Origin: Anisus vortex
Lineage: Eukaryota > Mollusca > Gastropoda > Planorbidae
DNA: 64,000 bases
Direction of reading: 5' to 3'
Assembly: GCA_949126835.1 (NCBI GenBank)
Contig: OX421501.1
Coordinates: 993,054 to 1,057,053, forward strand
A program made the translations under genes and the position numbers. Shown here piece by piece: positions 45,101-55,454 of the stretch. Each line of letters starts with the position of its first letter. Position 1 is the first letter of the stretch. Below the pieces are notes generated by a model. It had not been told where the DNA came from. It was given only the letters and a program-made list of their open reading frames with translations, and did not search any database.

Positions 45101-48100
45101 AAAATTATTAATTAGCTTTAAGTCATGTATTCACAGTGTAAAGTATTAAAGTAGTGATAGATTAAGAAAATCAACTACAGTATTGGTAGTGTAAAGAATT
45201 TATGTTGTTTACGGCACGTAGACAATTTAAACATGAAGAAAATTTGTTCCCGTCATTGAGTTGAGATAATAAAATCCATGCACATAGTTTGATGACGTCA
45301 ATTTAAACATGAATGAAAAATGTTCCTTCATTGCTAAAAAATCCATGCGCAAAGATTGATGACGTCATAAAAATAATCTCAGTGCATCCTTTTTTTTCTA
45401 ACTTTGTGACGAAAAACTATAAAAAGTTGTACTGGCAAAGACAATGTGAATCAAAAGTTGTGTTTTTTTCGCGTTTTTTGACCAAACTGACCACTGCGGT
45501 CATTTTAATTTTTTTTAAACCTTGACAGTGTTCACCGCCGTAACGCAAAGAATATTTGTAGCAAATTTCACGTTTTTATGTCCAGTATTTAAAAAGATTA
45601 TGCGGTATGTACATACCCACATACATACATACATATTCCTTTTGAGATTTATATATATACAAGCCGTTATGTGCCCGGTCCTCCGAACCGGCTAAAAGTT
45701 ATGTTTACATACACTCTAACTACTCAGGCAGTTATAATGAGATTGCCCGCATGACCTACGACACGAATTTAAACGTGAGGTAATTTTTTATTTGCCCGCT
45801 ACAACATGAATTACCCGTTAAAATCATTACTCATCACCCATTATAACAATTACAAAATTGCCCGCTATAAATTACGACGCAAATTAAAACATGAATATAT
45901 TTTGTTCTATTCATTGATTAAGAACATTCGACAGTACTTTTTTTTTTTTTTAATGATTGTTTGATATATTGTTTTTACGACAAACATTAAGTCGCAGACC
46001 TATGTTGTGTTGTTTTTGTTTATTTGCTATTTATTTATTTAGTGTTGCTTTGGAAGCAAACTTACAATTAAATTTTCTATTCAACATGTAAAACAATAAC
46101 AAATGAAACCCTTATGAAATAATGTTTATAAAACGTATACGACACGAATTAAAACTTTAAAAATTTAGTTCCGGCAATTTGAACATTGCCCGGCAAATTA
46201 AACATTGCCCGGTAATTTAAACATTGCCCGGTAATTTAAACATTGCCCGGTATTATAAACATTGCCCGGTATTATAAACATTGCCCGGTAATTTAAACAT
46301 TGCCCGGTAATTTAAACATTGCCCGGTAATTTAAACAATGCCCGGTATTATAAACATTGACCGGTATTATAAACATTGCCCGGTAATTTAAACATTGCCC
46401 GGTAATTTAAACATTGCCCGGTATTATAAACATTGCCCGGTATTATAAACATTGCCCGGTAATTTAAACATTGCCCGGTAATTTAAACAATGGCAGTTAC
46501 CTAGGCGATAAGCCTAAAGGTGCCCAGTTCTCGGAACTGGATAAAAAAAACCATGGAGTTATAAACAATAGTCTTAAGCGGGGATAAAGTATTTTCCGGT
46601 AACTTATACCATTTAAATATTGCATTCCACAAATAACGACGCAAATTAAAACAAAATTTTGTTCCCTTCTTAAACGCATAAATACGCAAAATTTGATGAC
46701 GCCATATAATTATAAGCTTAAATATAGAGTGTAACCAGGACCACTGCGTTTAAATAAGCTTAGTAAGGCGTCGGTATTACTTCCCGAAACAGAAAAAAAA
46801 TGCTAAATCTATTTGCTTTGTCCTATGTTTGTAAAGTTTTAAATTATTAATTAGCTTTAAGTCATGTATTCACAGTGTAAAGTATTAAAGTAGTGATAGA
46901 TTAAGAAAATCAACTACAGTATTGGTAGTGTAAAGAATTTATGTTGTTTACGGCACGTAGACAATTTAAACATGAAGAAAATTTGTTCCCGTCATTGAGT
47001 TGAGATAATATAATCCATGCACATAGTTTGATGACGTCAATTTAAACATGAATGAAAAATGTCCCTTCATTGCTATAAAATCCATGCGCAAAGATTGATG
47101 ACGTCATAAAAATAATCTCAGCGCATCCTTTTTTTTTCTAACTTTGTGACGAAAAACTATAAAAAGTTGTACTGGCAAAGACAATGTGAATCAAAAGTTG
47201 TGTTTTTTTCGCGTTTTTTGACCAAACTGACCACTGCGGTCATTTTAATTTTTTTTAAACCTTGACAGTGTTCACCGCCGTAACGCAAAGAATATTTGTA
47301 GCAAATTTCACGTTTTTAAGTCCAGTATTTAAAAAGATTATGCGGTATGTACATACATACATACTCCTTTTGAGATTTATATATATATATTATTATTTAT
47401 ATAAATAAAAGCCTACATTTGACTGACGTGAATGTCTGAGACCCTGTAAAAGCATTTCCAAGCACATAAAGGTTCTCTTTCTTCCCAAGTGGTACCCTGG
47501 TGTGGAATGGGTTGCCTGAAGAAACCAAGGAAACCAATAGCTTAACATTATTTAAAACACTAATCAAAATGCAAGGCTTGACGCAAACCACAGATTAGCA
47601 AAGAAAGCAATGATCTTCTGTATAGAATGGGTGTCTATAAGATAAGATAAAGCATGTTCTAATATCACAAAATTTCCATTTCCAAAATATATCGCTTTAT
47701 GTCTTTCATTACTGTACTACATCATCTAGTGTTTTTTTTTACACCACCTAGGTTTTTTAAACTATTCCTTTAGCCACCAGATAGCAAAATCAACAGTGAG
47801 TTTGTCTCACAAGCTCGACATCCTGGGTTTGACCCACAGTGCAGGCAATAAGAAATTTTAAAAATCTACCACCGGCTTGGAGAGGAGATGGGCGCCGCCA
47901 AGTCTACCAAGCCCATAGAAAGGACTAATGAATATGCTGTGCCCAATAGCCCCCCCCCCCCCATCGACCTTAATGGTTAAGGGAATATAAAAAAAAATGT
48001 TTTTGTTTCAAACTGGGGTTTGGTAGAGGCCGTTAGAAGAACTTGGAAAAATGTCATTTATGAGCATGTGAAACATTGTATCAATTTAATGGTGGTGTCT

Positions 48101-48292
48101 GAATTTCAGCTGCGCTCCTTGGTGAACATGTGTATAAATCCAGACCCCGAAAAGCGGCCCGACATCAAGTATGTGTACGAGATAGCCAAGAAGATGTACG
48201 TGATGTTTGACCAGCAAGGGCAGCAGCGTCAGCTCCAGATGCAGCAGCAGCAACAACAGATCCCGGCCATGGCCCAGCAAGTCGCACAGTGA
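36010..48292 (+). CDS. NEK6: NEK6/7-like serine/threonine protein kinase, 8 coding exons
   Basis: The joined exons (36010-36192, 37301-37363, 38177-38287, 39070-39178, 40688-40795, 41581-41675, 43037-43150, 48110-48292) give 321 residues, close to human NEK6/NEK7 (313/302). Kinase landmarks: glycine loop [10 protein letters not shown] (34-43), catalytic Lys in ALKK (58), alpha-C Glu (77), HRDIKPAN (154-161), DLG in place of DFG (174-176), which is normal for NEK6/7, activation-loop [12 protein letters not shown] with the phosphorylatable Ser at 190, and APE-equivalent SPE. All phases agree. NEK6/7 act downstream of NEK9 in spindle and centrosome function, and NEK7 also in the inflammasome of vertebrates; the mitotic role is inferred here. 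KYLDSFIE and MNLFSLC are closer to NEK6 than NEK7. The C-terminus is extended by a Gln-rich tail. The start at 36,010 has a better Kozak context (A at -3, G at +4) than the adjacent ATG at 36,007. Confidence 0.97.
36634..36761. repeat. 64-bp tandem duplication
   Basis: CAACATTTTATTTTATTTTG through CCCTTGTTATG occurs twice in a row without visible difference, in the first intron of the NEK6/7-like coding region. A recent duplication, or an assembly artefact. Confidence 0.9.
37115..37215 (-). mobile_element. SINE family A, tail half
   Basis: AATTGATCCATAGGATCGAT, GCAGCGTTCACCTGTTTCTG, GGCCACGGCATACTAAGTGA and GTGTGGCCAGCACTAT are present; the head half is missing. Confidence 0.75.
37301..37363 (+). 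CDS. NEK6: NEK6/7-like coding exon 2
   Basis: Residues 62-82, with MDAKARNDC and KEIDLLK carrying the alpha-C glutamate. Acceptor AATCCAACAG, donor GTAAGAAA; phase 0 on both sides. Confidence 0.97.
37405..37575 (-). mobile_element. LINE family X 3' end, reverse
   Basis: Reverse of the family tail: CTTATCTTATATATTACAGA, CGCTCCTTCTATAAAGAAGA, TGCTCATCCGTGGTCCGAGT, GGTTTTTTCCTGGTTTG and CAACCCATTCCATGCC. It lies about 40 bp after an exon of the NEK6/7-like gene. Confidence 0.8.
38177..38287 (+). CDS. NEK6: NEK6/7-like coding exon 3
   Basis: Residues 83-119: [16 protein letters not shown] and the hinge [13 protein letters not shown]. Acceptor TTCTACTTGCAG. The donor is the weaker GTGATT. Phase 0. 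Confidence 0.97.
38320..38580 (+). mobile_element. SINE family A, full length, plus orientation
   Basis: It starts CGGGCTCGGTGGCAGAGTGA (A-box region), with B box GGGTCCGAATCCCGG, GTGAAGGCTAAATTTCG, ATACCCGGCTCTGATGGGTG, TTGCTGGCCACACAATCCCC and ends TTGGTCCGACGGGTACTTTA. It begins about 30 bp after the exon ending at 38,287. It shows the family's tRNA-derived head best. Confidence 0.85.
39070..39178 (+). CDS. NEK6: NEK6/7-like coding exon 4
   Basis: Residues 120-155: [20 protein letters not shown], then [13 protein letters not shown] leading into the catalytic loop. It ends in phase 1 at G|GTAAAT. Confidence 0.97.
39375..39515 (+). mobile_element. SINE family A, tail part
   Basis: TGAGTATCTGACATTAGTTT, TTGCGCTGGCCATACAATTC, GGCCATGGCCATGTAAACTG and GCTGCTTCACAAGGCC follow the family in plus orientation; the head is lost. 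Confidence 0.6.
39515..39610 (+). mobile_element. LINE family X tail
   Basis: TTAGACTCAGTCCACGGATG, GCGCAATAATCTTCTTTAAA and GGAAGAGCGT, then TATAAGATTA, are the last part of the family. Confidence 0.7.
39665..40620 (-). mobile_element. 5'-truncated CR1-like LINE with intact C-terminal frame
   Basis: The minus-strand frame 40,616-40,014 (200 residues) runs without a stop: [89 protein letters not shown] and [13 protein letters not shown]. This is the thumb and C-terminus of a CR1/L2-group reverse transcriptase. The 3' UTR contains AGCGCTTACC/AAGCGCTTTAC and the tail is (AAT)n at 39,668-39,684. The lack of stops suggests a fairly recent insertion, opposite to the host gene, in the intron before the catalytic exon. 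Confidence 0.9.
40688..40795 (+). CDS. NEK6: NEK6/7-like coding exon 5 (catalytic and DLG exon)
   Basis: Residues 156-191: [31 protein letters not shown] and MSL. Acceptor TTCTTCTTTCATCAG, donor GTGAGT. The junction with exon 4 regenerates the HRD aspartate. Confidence 0.97.
41581..41675 (+). CDS. NEK6: NEK6/7-like coding exon 6
   Basis: Residues 192-223: the codon split V, then [20 protein letters not shown] and [11 protein letters not shown]. Acceptor GTTCTTTCAG, donor GTAACT. Confidence 0.97.
41829..42740. repeat. 35-bp minisatellite, about 26 copies
   Basis: Unit AAATTGAATGCTGAGAGTTA + AGAGATGCTTAGTCT. The main variant is GACAG for GAGAG, which recurs in pairs and singles along the array. 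It lies in the NEK6/7-like intron before the MAALQSPF exon. Confidence 0.98.
43037..43150 (+). CDS. NEK6: NEK6/7-like coding exon 7
   Basis: Residues 224-261: [20 protein letters not shown] and [12 protein letters not shown]. Acceptor TGTTTGCAG, donor GTAATA; phase 0. Confidence 0.97.
43286..43430. repeat. 48-bp tandem repeat, 3 copies
   Basis: Unit GAGACCAGCAAAATAAAATT + GATGAGGCTTTAGAACAGCC + TTTCCCAG. It is in frame because 48 is a multiple of three, but it is intronic and not coding. Confidence 0.92.
43447..45658. repeat. Large tandem duplication, unit 1 (2.2 kb)
   Basis: It starts ACAAGCCGTTATGTGCCCGG and ends (ACAT)n, CCTTTTGAGATTTATATATA. It aligns along almost its whole length with the next unit; the main difference is the size of the internal 19-bp array. 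Palindromic CCGGTCCTCCGAACCGG sits near its start, and a related GTGCCCAGTTCTCGGAACTG lies just after the array. No terminal repeats or coding frame of a known transposon were recognised. Confidence 0.9.
43970..44770. repeat. 19-bp array inside unit 1
   Basis: Units ATTGCCCGGTAATTTAAAC with variants lacking one T (AATTAAAC) or reading TATTATAAAC. The variants recur in a fixed order, with a period of about 300-330 bp (for example AATATAAACATTGTCCGG at about 44,002 and 44,310), so segments of the array have been duplicated as blocks. Confidence 0.93.
45659..47391. repeat. Large tandem duplication, unit 2 (1.7 kb)
   Basis: Second copy of the unit, directly abutting the first in the same intron, with identical start and end motifs and few substitutions. 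The internal array is about 310 bp instead of about 800 bp. Confidence 0.9.
46180..46490. repeat. 19-bp array inside unit 2
   Basis: The same ATTGCCCGGTAATTTAAAC units, about 16 copies, ending in the same AATTTAAACAATGG boundary as the longer array. Confidence 0.93.
47440..47655 (+). mobile_element. LINE family X 3' end
   Basis: TGGAATGGGTTGCCTGAAGA, GCTTAACATTATTTAAAACA, ATGCAAGGCTTGACGCAAAC and ATGATCTTCTGTATAGAATG, with a TAAGATAAGATAA tail. It lies in the last NEK6/7-like intron. Confidence 0.8.
47785..47965 (+). mobile_element. tRNA-derived SINE (family C), plus orientation
   Basis: Head GCAAAATCAACAGTGAGTTT and B box GGGTTTGACCCAC, then CTTGGAGAGGAGATGGGCGC, CCAAGTCTACCAAGCCCATA and GAAAGGACTAATGAA. 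It matches the reverse copy at 95-252. It ends about 145 bp before the terminal NEK6/7-like exon. Confidence 0.75.
48110..48292 (+). CDS. NEK6: NEK6/7-like terminal coding exon with Gln-rich tail
   Basis: Residues 262-321 and a TGA stop. [20 protein letters not shown] closes the kinase domain, and then a tail from about residue 296 is Gln-rich, including a run of six Gln (306-311). The vertebrate proteins end soon after the kinase domain and lack this tail. Confidence 0.96.
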   Translation: MRSLVNMCINPDPEKRPDIKYVYEIAKKMYVMFDQQGQQRQLQMQQQQQQIPAMAQQVAQ

Positions 48293-50030
48293 GACTTCTG
48301 CTTCTTCCCGAGCGGCTGGACACCGAATCAGAAAATTGGGTTTTGTTTAAACTGTTACACAGCGCATGTGTCAACTTGTTCACACGATATTGACCGAGAC
48401 ATTTGTTACAAAGCTAGACACAATTTTTTTTATTGACAAGAGTCACATTCCAATCTTTGATACTACATACTGCTCCTGTTACTTTTCACAATATATTTGT
48501 TGTTTCACATTATTGTTTTTGTAATCATGTTTTACTGTAAACAAAGTACCGGTAGGCTTTTAATTTTTGTTTTTTAAATTGTACATTTAATTCCTACTGC
48601 ATCTAAATATAAGTAACTCTTGGCCGGAATAGATTTATATCGAAATTTTAATTTTAACAAATGAGAAAAATGTATTTTAAATTTAAAGCTCTAGTTTCCT
48701 TCTAAACTGGGCCCCAAAGGAAATATCATTTTCTTGATCATGTGTTTTTGAAGTTTGTACCGAACTATGAACAGTTTGTTTTTAAATGTTTTTTTGGGCC
48801 ATGTGTGTACATGAACTTTTATACTATCTCTTCTACTATCTTCTTGTGAAAAATGATTGGTTGAAATGAATCCCTGCTGTTTTGTCTCATGGTATTGGTT
48901 GAAATCCCAGGCCCTACTTTATACAGGTGTTTAAGGCTATAACTGTAGGGTTTGTCTTGTCAAATAATGATGGTCTTGTAAGGGTTAAATAAAGGTAAAA
49001 CACATTTATGATACAAAATATGACAAAAAAGTTGCTAAAAGAGAAGTATTTCTTTATCCTGCTAGAACCTTCAGTATTTTTTTATTGACAGGACTCTCCC
49101 CTGCCTAATGGAACAATGATCAGAATTTTTCTGTCTTTTAAAAATTATACTTGACTTTTTGTACATACTTAATATATTTTATTATGATTGCTGCAAGAGT
49201 TGACATTTGTTTTTTTTTTTTTTTTTTATTTGGCCAACCAAACACTGCTAAATTTTTTTATCAACAAATTTTCATAATTTTTTGTTGTTGCTGTTTTGTT
49301 TTTTATATATATCTTCCAGCTGCAGTCTGTAGAAAGACATTGTATACTTTTGAATCATTATGTTCATGCTTTTTAAAAAATTTAATTTAATTTTTTTATC
49401 TCCAATTCTCCGTCCACGTTTTAACCTAGTCCATGTTTGTAAGACATCTTCCTGGTATTATTTTTTTATCTGGGAATGTTTACGAAAGGTTAAAACTGAA
49501 TTTATTTATAACTTTACAAATATCTTGCTAAAACCCACAGATTTTCTAGTTTATTTATTTGTGTGTATATTTTGTTGAAGAAACTTTTTATTTTTATTCA
49601 CCTTACACTTACACCTGTCCAGTTTTAGTATCAAAGCAATTTATTTTTACCTTCAACAGTATTTTTTGGTTTGTCCTTCCAGCTATTTTTTTGTTGTTGT
49701 ATAAAGTCAACAATATTTATGAATGTGTTTAAAGTTGTGTTTATTTAGAGAAACTGTGTTAAATATATAATTGATGTAGACTGTGTTATTTTTTTTTAAA
49801 GAGATGAAAATGTAAACATGTATATATTGAGAATTAATACAAGAGAAATGTTATCATAAACATTTGACATCATCTTATGTATTGGAACTTTGAAGAAAAT
49901 TTTCACTAGAAATTCTGTATGTGAGAGATGTCTACAGATGTATTCTAATTACTAAACATGCCGTAAGAAATAGTATTAGTTTTGTTTTCGTAAGATCCGT
50001 CCTAATAAAAACAACATATGTTTGTCCATG
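48293..50030 (+). terminator. Probable NEK6/7-like 3' UTR with candidate poly(A) signals
   Basis: T-rich sequence without repeats or reading frames directly follows the stop codon. AATAAA occurs at 48,988-48,993 and 50,004-50,009, and there are later candidates. The true cleavage site cannot be decided from sequence alone. Confidence 0.4.
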
Positions 50031-53000
50031 ACTAAAGTCAGAATATTTCTTGCTTTATGCAGGAATCATGATTTTTTTTTTCTTTTGACCCTTGAACTTA
50101 TGAACTGGTTTATATACTGTTGAATTATTAGAATACTTGTGTATCGATGATGTTGTAGGGTTGACAGCTAAAGCCAGTAAATTTTATTACAAAAGTTTAT
50201 AATATATTTATATAGTGTTTGGGGACATTTATCAGTAAGCCTCAGATTAGTATATTTATTTCTGCATAAGTTTTTTTTATAACTTCATTTGGCTAAAGCA
50301 TTAACCAGTTTTTTTTTAATGAATTATATTTTTTATTAATATTTTTTTTTTAAAGGTCATCAAGAAATCTGAGAAAAGTGAAATAATAACTCACAAGAGA
50401 TATATCTATAAAGATGTAAGATAAACTCAGATGTTGAACTAATGACTCTTTTATGGCAGTGTCTATTACACTAATAATGCCAAACATCAGTTTTCTTTTA
50501 AGACATTTTGTCTGTATTGGAGAGTTATACACACAACAGCTAGGGGTATAAATGAGTTAAGATCTACTGTCACAAGTGGCACTGAAGTAAAGTAAGGTTC
50601 AGATCTACTGTCACAAGTGGCACTGAAGTATTTTCTTCTTACTGTAAAGTAAGGTTTTGTTTCTTTTAAAATGTTTTTTTTGTTTTTTTTCACTCAACTC
50701 TGTTTGGAGTGAGTGGATTTAATGTCGCGCCGCCTATTTTAAGTTCTTGTACATTGTAAAAAAAAAAGAGATTATAATCTATTGGGACTCTGTATATAGC
50801 GATGGCGGCAGCCATAGTAAGTCACATTGGTAGAGGAGTTGTCCTTCTTGTGTTTTTCAGTGTTGTGATTCACTGTGTTATGGGTGATATTTTATAGACC
50901 AGTAGCTTTACACCTGTGATTTCTATTTTGTCTGTCTGTGTATTGCCTCATCAGATATATTTATCTATCTATCTCTCTATATATATTTACAGAGAGAGAG
51001 AGAGAGTCTGTGTGTGTCATTTTGTTCTTTTGTGAGGTTGTGGTGAATATATTTGATGAGTATAGTCTTCAATATTTTATAAACGTTTGGGGACTTCACG
51101 TTGGTTTCCTAAAAGGTGTGAAATGCTTCAAATAAGCTAAGCAAATATCAGTAACAATTCTTAGTCATTTAAAGTAAACGTTTTTGTGTGAAACAAATAA
51201 TTATGTATTAGTTGCCCTTCCTGTAATGTTGTGTACATTTCTAACACATATATTGATATTCTTGTTGTATACATTATAAACACAATCACATTGTTCTATA
51301 TTTATATAAGAGTGTATTTATTCCCTCCTCGTATGCTGGTCAACCTGTTGTTGTATATCACTACCTGGTGTTGTATATCACTTATTGAACCAAATGCTTA
51401 CATTCCAAATAAGAAAAATATGAATAGCTTTATGTTCTCCGACCTTTCAATTTGAACTTGTAACAAGACAAATTTGTGCATTCAATACTTTTACACAAAT
51501 GATGTATGACAGTATCATTTTTGCTTATTCGTTTTTGTTTTGTTTTTAGAATTTTGTATCACAGTTTTTGAATTGCTAAAGTTTTTTTTGTTTTTGTTAA
51601 GTCATTTTGGCAATGGCAAATGTAAATATGTTTACTTACTATCCGACAACAAAGTCTTAGGTTTGAGGATGTTTGCAGAAAGAGAAATGAAGGCAGCTGG
51701 AACTGATGCTTGGAGCAATCCCAGCAGCTGGCGGGATGTCCTGGGAATGACATACACAGAGGCTGTAGGGGTAGAAGAGGCCAGAACTGGCTGCAAGGGG
51801 AGCTTAAAAAATAAGGCCGAAAAGAGCCAGGCATGGATGTAAATGTTGCTGAGAGTGCTTCTCAGAGACTGATGAGCCATGCATAGAGTGTACCTAGGCA
51901 TCCAACCCTTGTATAGTTAAGATGAATAAATTCTGATAACATTATAAATGGCATCTGTCCACAAGGAACCCAAGGGCTCTGCCCTTCACCTTTCTACTCT
52001 TTGTTCCTTTCTGCAAGCAAATAGTCTCTATGACTTGCGTGCCCTCTCGCACATTTGACCGTCAGAAGGTGCTCTGCTCAGCAAGACTTTCCCACAATTT
52101 AAGGTCGATGTGCGCCAGAAACAAGTCTTTTTTTGCAGACATCTTTACAGACGTCTTTTTTCCTTGCGCCATCTGCCAGATCTCCTTACAGCAGATACAA
52201 TGATAATATAATATCTTTGAAAAATGAAAGATAGTTTAAAGTTTCTGACAACAACATTTATAAGCTATTTATAATAAATTAAACACTAACACAGATCTGA
52301 CAGCTGAAATGAGCCTAAAAAGATTTTTGGCTGAATTGGAATTTTTGTTAAAACATTCTTCAAAAACAAATGTAAATCTTGTTGAATTCCTAAGTTATAA
52401 ATTTAATTGAAAATATTTACTCAATGTTTTTTATTGAGGTATGAGTATTTTTTAAAATATAATTTTGTTTTTAAATTGCATTTTTTTTTATACAAATTAC
52501 TTTAGTTAACATTTGATTACTAGCAAGTTGTAATTTGTTTTGCTCCTTTTCATTCATCCACTTTGTGTTTTTTAACTATTTGGTAAAATTAAAGACTATA
52601 ATAAGATGGGCTGCTTGCTTTGATATTTCTTCTATTTGATAGTCCTCTAGACTACCGGTAACTGTTTAGTATTTCGCTATGATTTACTCAATGGAAAATT
52701 AAGATTAAAATCAAAAGTTGTATACAGCGGAATGTTTAGGAGTCATTTAGGGTTATAGTCTGCGTATATAAAAAACAACACTAAAGCAAGCGGTCCATCT
52801 TATTAAAGTCTTTGGTAAAATAAGATGGTTTTGTATATCCGGCTGTATTCTGTAAACACTACAATGTAAACAGTGCATTAAGAAATGATCAAATCTTAGA
52901 GCTGAACTATCACTTTGTTGTGCTGTATATTTTCCTATGATTACGATGTATGTCTTTGTAGTTTTTGAGCAAATAAAGAAAACACTGTACACTTTTAGAA

Positions 53001-53419
53001 ATGAAACAATTACTTCATAAACTTTTGTTCAATCTTTTATTTTCTTCTATTACAATAAGTAATTTACTATATATATATAATATATATATATATACAATTG
53101 TTGCTTACTTAAACCAATGTATTATGAAAAGAAAATATGTGTATACTGCTGGCCAGATGAAGAAATGGTTTCTCCAATTCACAAAATTTTGGGGTTTTCG
53201 GCCAAGTAACACCCCTTGTACAGTGAAGCAATAGTTAGACAGATTAAGAAGCTTTATGTAAAAATGGACGGAATTGTTCAACAATATCAAAATTTTCAAG
53301 AATAAAATAGAAACACATTTTTTAAACATTTCATTTTTCTAATTTACATATTTTTTTTTTTAGACATTTTCTTGAGGAATAGAAAGTGTAAAAAAATGTC
53401 CTGTTATAACTACCCGTAC
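50031..53419. other. Intergenic stretch between convergent genes
   Basis: Mostly AT-rich. There are an (AG)n tract near 50,992-51,006 and an (AT)n tract near 53,069-53,094. A duplicated 30-40 bp segment (GTTAAGATCTACTGTCACAA / GTTCAGATCTACTGTCACAA) lies near 50,560-50,630. A GC-richer island at 51,640-51,900 has a 100-codon frame without recognisable motifs. No supported gene. Confidence 0.45.
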
Positions 53420-53990
53420 TTAAACCTTGTCATCCTGGACCAATCAGATTGTGTATCGTTATTAGGCTGTGCATCCTGGACCAATCAGATTGAGTATCAG
53501 TATTAGGCTAGCCATCCTGGACCAATCAGATTGTGTATCGTTATTAGGCTGGGCATCCTGGACCAATCAGATTGTGTATCAGTATTAAGCTAGCCATCCT
53601 GGACCAATCAGATTGTGTATCGTTATTAGGCTGGGCATCCTGGACCAATCAGATTGAGTATCAGTATTAGGCTAGCCATCCTGGACCAATCAGATTGTGT
53701 ATCGTTATTAGGCTGGGCATCCTGGACCAATCAGATTGTGTATCAGTATTTAGCTAGCCATCTGGGACCAATCAGATTGAGTATCAGTATTAGGCTAGCC
53801 ATCCTGGACCAATCAGATTGTGTATCAGTATTAGGCTAGCCATCCTGGACCAATCAGATTGTGTATCAGTATTAGGCTAGTCATCCTGGACCAATCAGAT
53901 TGTGTATCAGTATTAGGCTAGCCATCCTGGACCAATCAGATTGAGTATCAGTATTAGGCTAGCCATCCTGGACCAATGGGATTTATCAGT
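53420..53990. repeat. 41-bp minisatellite with a CCAAT palindrome in each unit, about 14 copies
   Basis: Unit GCCATCCTGGACCAATCAGA + TTGTGTATCAGTATTAGGCTA. Each copy has the perfect inverted repeat CAATC-A-GATTG, and CCAATCAG is a canonical NF-Y site. Variants alternate (GTATCGTT/GTATCAGT, GGGCATCC/GCCATCC), giving a two-unit pattern in the left half. Confidence 0.95.
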
Positions 53991-54599
53991 TTCAGCCTGA
54001 TGTTTTAGGACCAAACAAAAACCTCCAATCTAGCCATTATTAGAGTCAATGAGATTTATCCTCATTTTTAAGATCAGTGAAATTAAGGATTTTTTTTCAT
54101 GAAGGCCTTTCTATCGAGAAAGATTGATTTAAAATTCTAACTAGCATTGTAAATAAATATATTTCTATTTTAGTTTAGGAGATAACTTTTAAAAACAAAT
54201 TTCACTATTAGAGAAAGCTCTCTGATAATGAAAATATAAATATATCAAATGATCAGTTAATAAAACTAAAATGCAAAAATTTAAAAGAATGTCACTAAAT
54301 TTTTGCTTTCAGAAAAAAACAATTCATTTAATTTAATTGTATAGTTTCCTTAAAATATTTTTTCACATATAATTTTTTTTAAATTAAAAATTATATTTTT
54401 TTTCTAAAAATCAACATATTGCATAAAAATGTATATAATTGAAGGCTAAAAGCAAATAAAGGTTTAAGAAATCTTGTAAACTAAATATAATATATTTATA
54501 TTATCTAAACTGCACAACACAATACTTCATATTGTGATTTTGTGGCAAGTATTCTAGAAAAAAGATCAACAGATGTTTTATAATTCATTGAACTCTATT

Positions 54600-54679
54600 T
54601 TAACCCTTACAGTCCCGGGCGCGTATATAGCGGGACTGAAGGTATGCATGGGAAAGTAGGTCGGTACGGGAAGGGTTAA
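54600..54679. mobile_element. 80-bp TTAA-flanked miniature element, second copy
   Basis: TTAACCCTTACAGTCCCGGG ... GGTCGGTACGGGAAGGGTTAA is the reverse-complement of the element at 9,813-9,893, with a few internal changes. TTAA borders both ends. Confidence 0.75.
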
Positions 54680-54714
54680 TGGAATGAAATATTGTAGGAA
54701 ATTATTTAGATTTA

Positions 54715-54765
54715 GAATTTAGAGCCATAACCTTCTTTATAGAAGGACCGTCTGTAATGTATGAG
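54715..54765 (+). mobile_element. LINE family X tail fragment
   Basis: AACCTTCTTTATAGAAGGAC + CGTCTGTAATGTATGAGA is the extreme 3' end of the family. Confidence 0.65.
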
Positions 54766-54789
54766 ATTTGATATATGCTAATGATACTG

Positions 54790-55260
54790 TTGTTTTGCAG
54801 GTAAAGAGGCAGGATCATATCTCTCCAGTTCTAAGTGATCTTCCCTGGCTCCCTGTGATGAAGTGAATAAATCACAAAATTATGTCCCTTACCTACAGAT
54901 ATTTAAATCCTATCTTCAAGAACATCAAAACATGAGCCATCAAAGGGAACTGAACTCTTCATCACAGTCACTCCTTAAAGTTCCCAGTGTGGCTGGACTT
55001 AAAAAGAAGTACCTTGGAGTGAGCTCATTTGAATCTGTGGCGCCTTCTATATGGAACAGCTTACCTCAGACACAGAGAGAATCTGAGACAAAAGAACCGT
55101 TTAAAAAGAGTCTTAAAGACCTTTCTCTTTGGCTAGTGGCTGTGTGCCTTACATACCAATACTCAATACAACTGCCACTGCAATTTATTCCAAGAGCGCA
55201 CTGAGCAAGCTCAATTTAATAACATAGATAGAAGCGCTATATAAATAAACATTATTTTTA
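54790..55260 (+). mobile_element. CR1-like LINE 3' end, decayed
   Basis: Frame pieces read VKRQDHISPVLSDLPWLPV, then after stops SFESVAPSIWNSLPQ, corresponding to the HI-x-P-x-L-x-x-LHWLPV and FSV-x-AP-x-LWN-x-LP blocks. The 3' end carries GAGCGCACTGAGCAAGCTC and GAAGCGCTATATAAATAAAC and a (TTATTA)-type tail, the 3' motif shared with SINE B at 20.8 kb. Confidence 0.75.
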
Positions 55261-55454
55261 TTATTACTAAATTGGGGAATGAAATTACAAAAGTAGTTTT
55301 GTACAGAAAGTCACGGTCTTGTTTAGCTAAGTTGTCTGGGCCTTACTGATACACCAGTAATATAACTTGTATTCATTTTAATCTGAGGATTATATATCAG
55401 TTGAATGTAGTTTGTTTCAATAAGATATGTAAAAGATTCCTAGCAAGATAAATT

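Noticed and set aside
51540..51842. 100-codon frame in a GC-richer island (AEREMKAAGTDAW)
   Set aside because: No recognisable domain, start context or splice structure; overlapping frames on the other strand are as long. Possibly a fragment of something, but not supportable as a gene.
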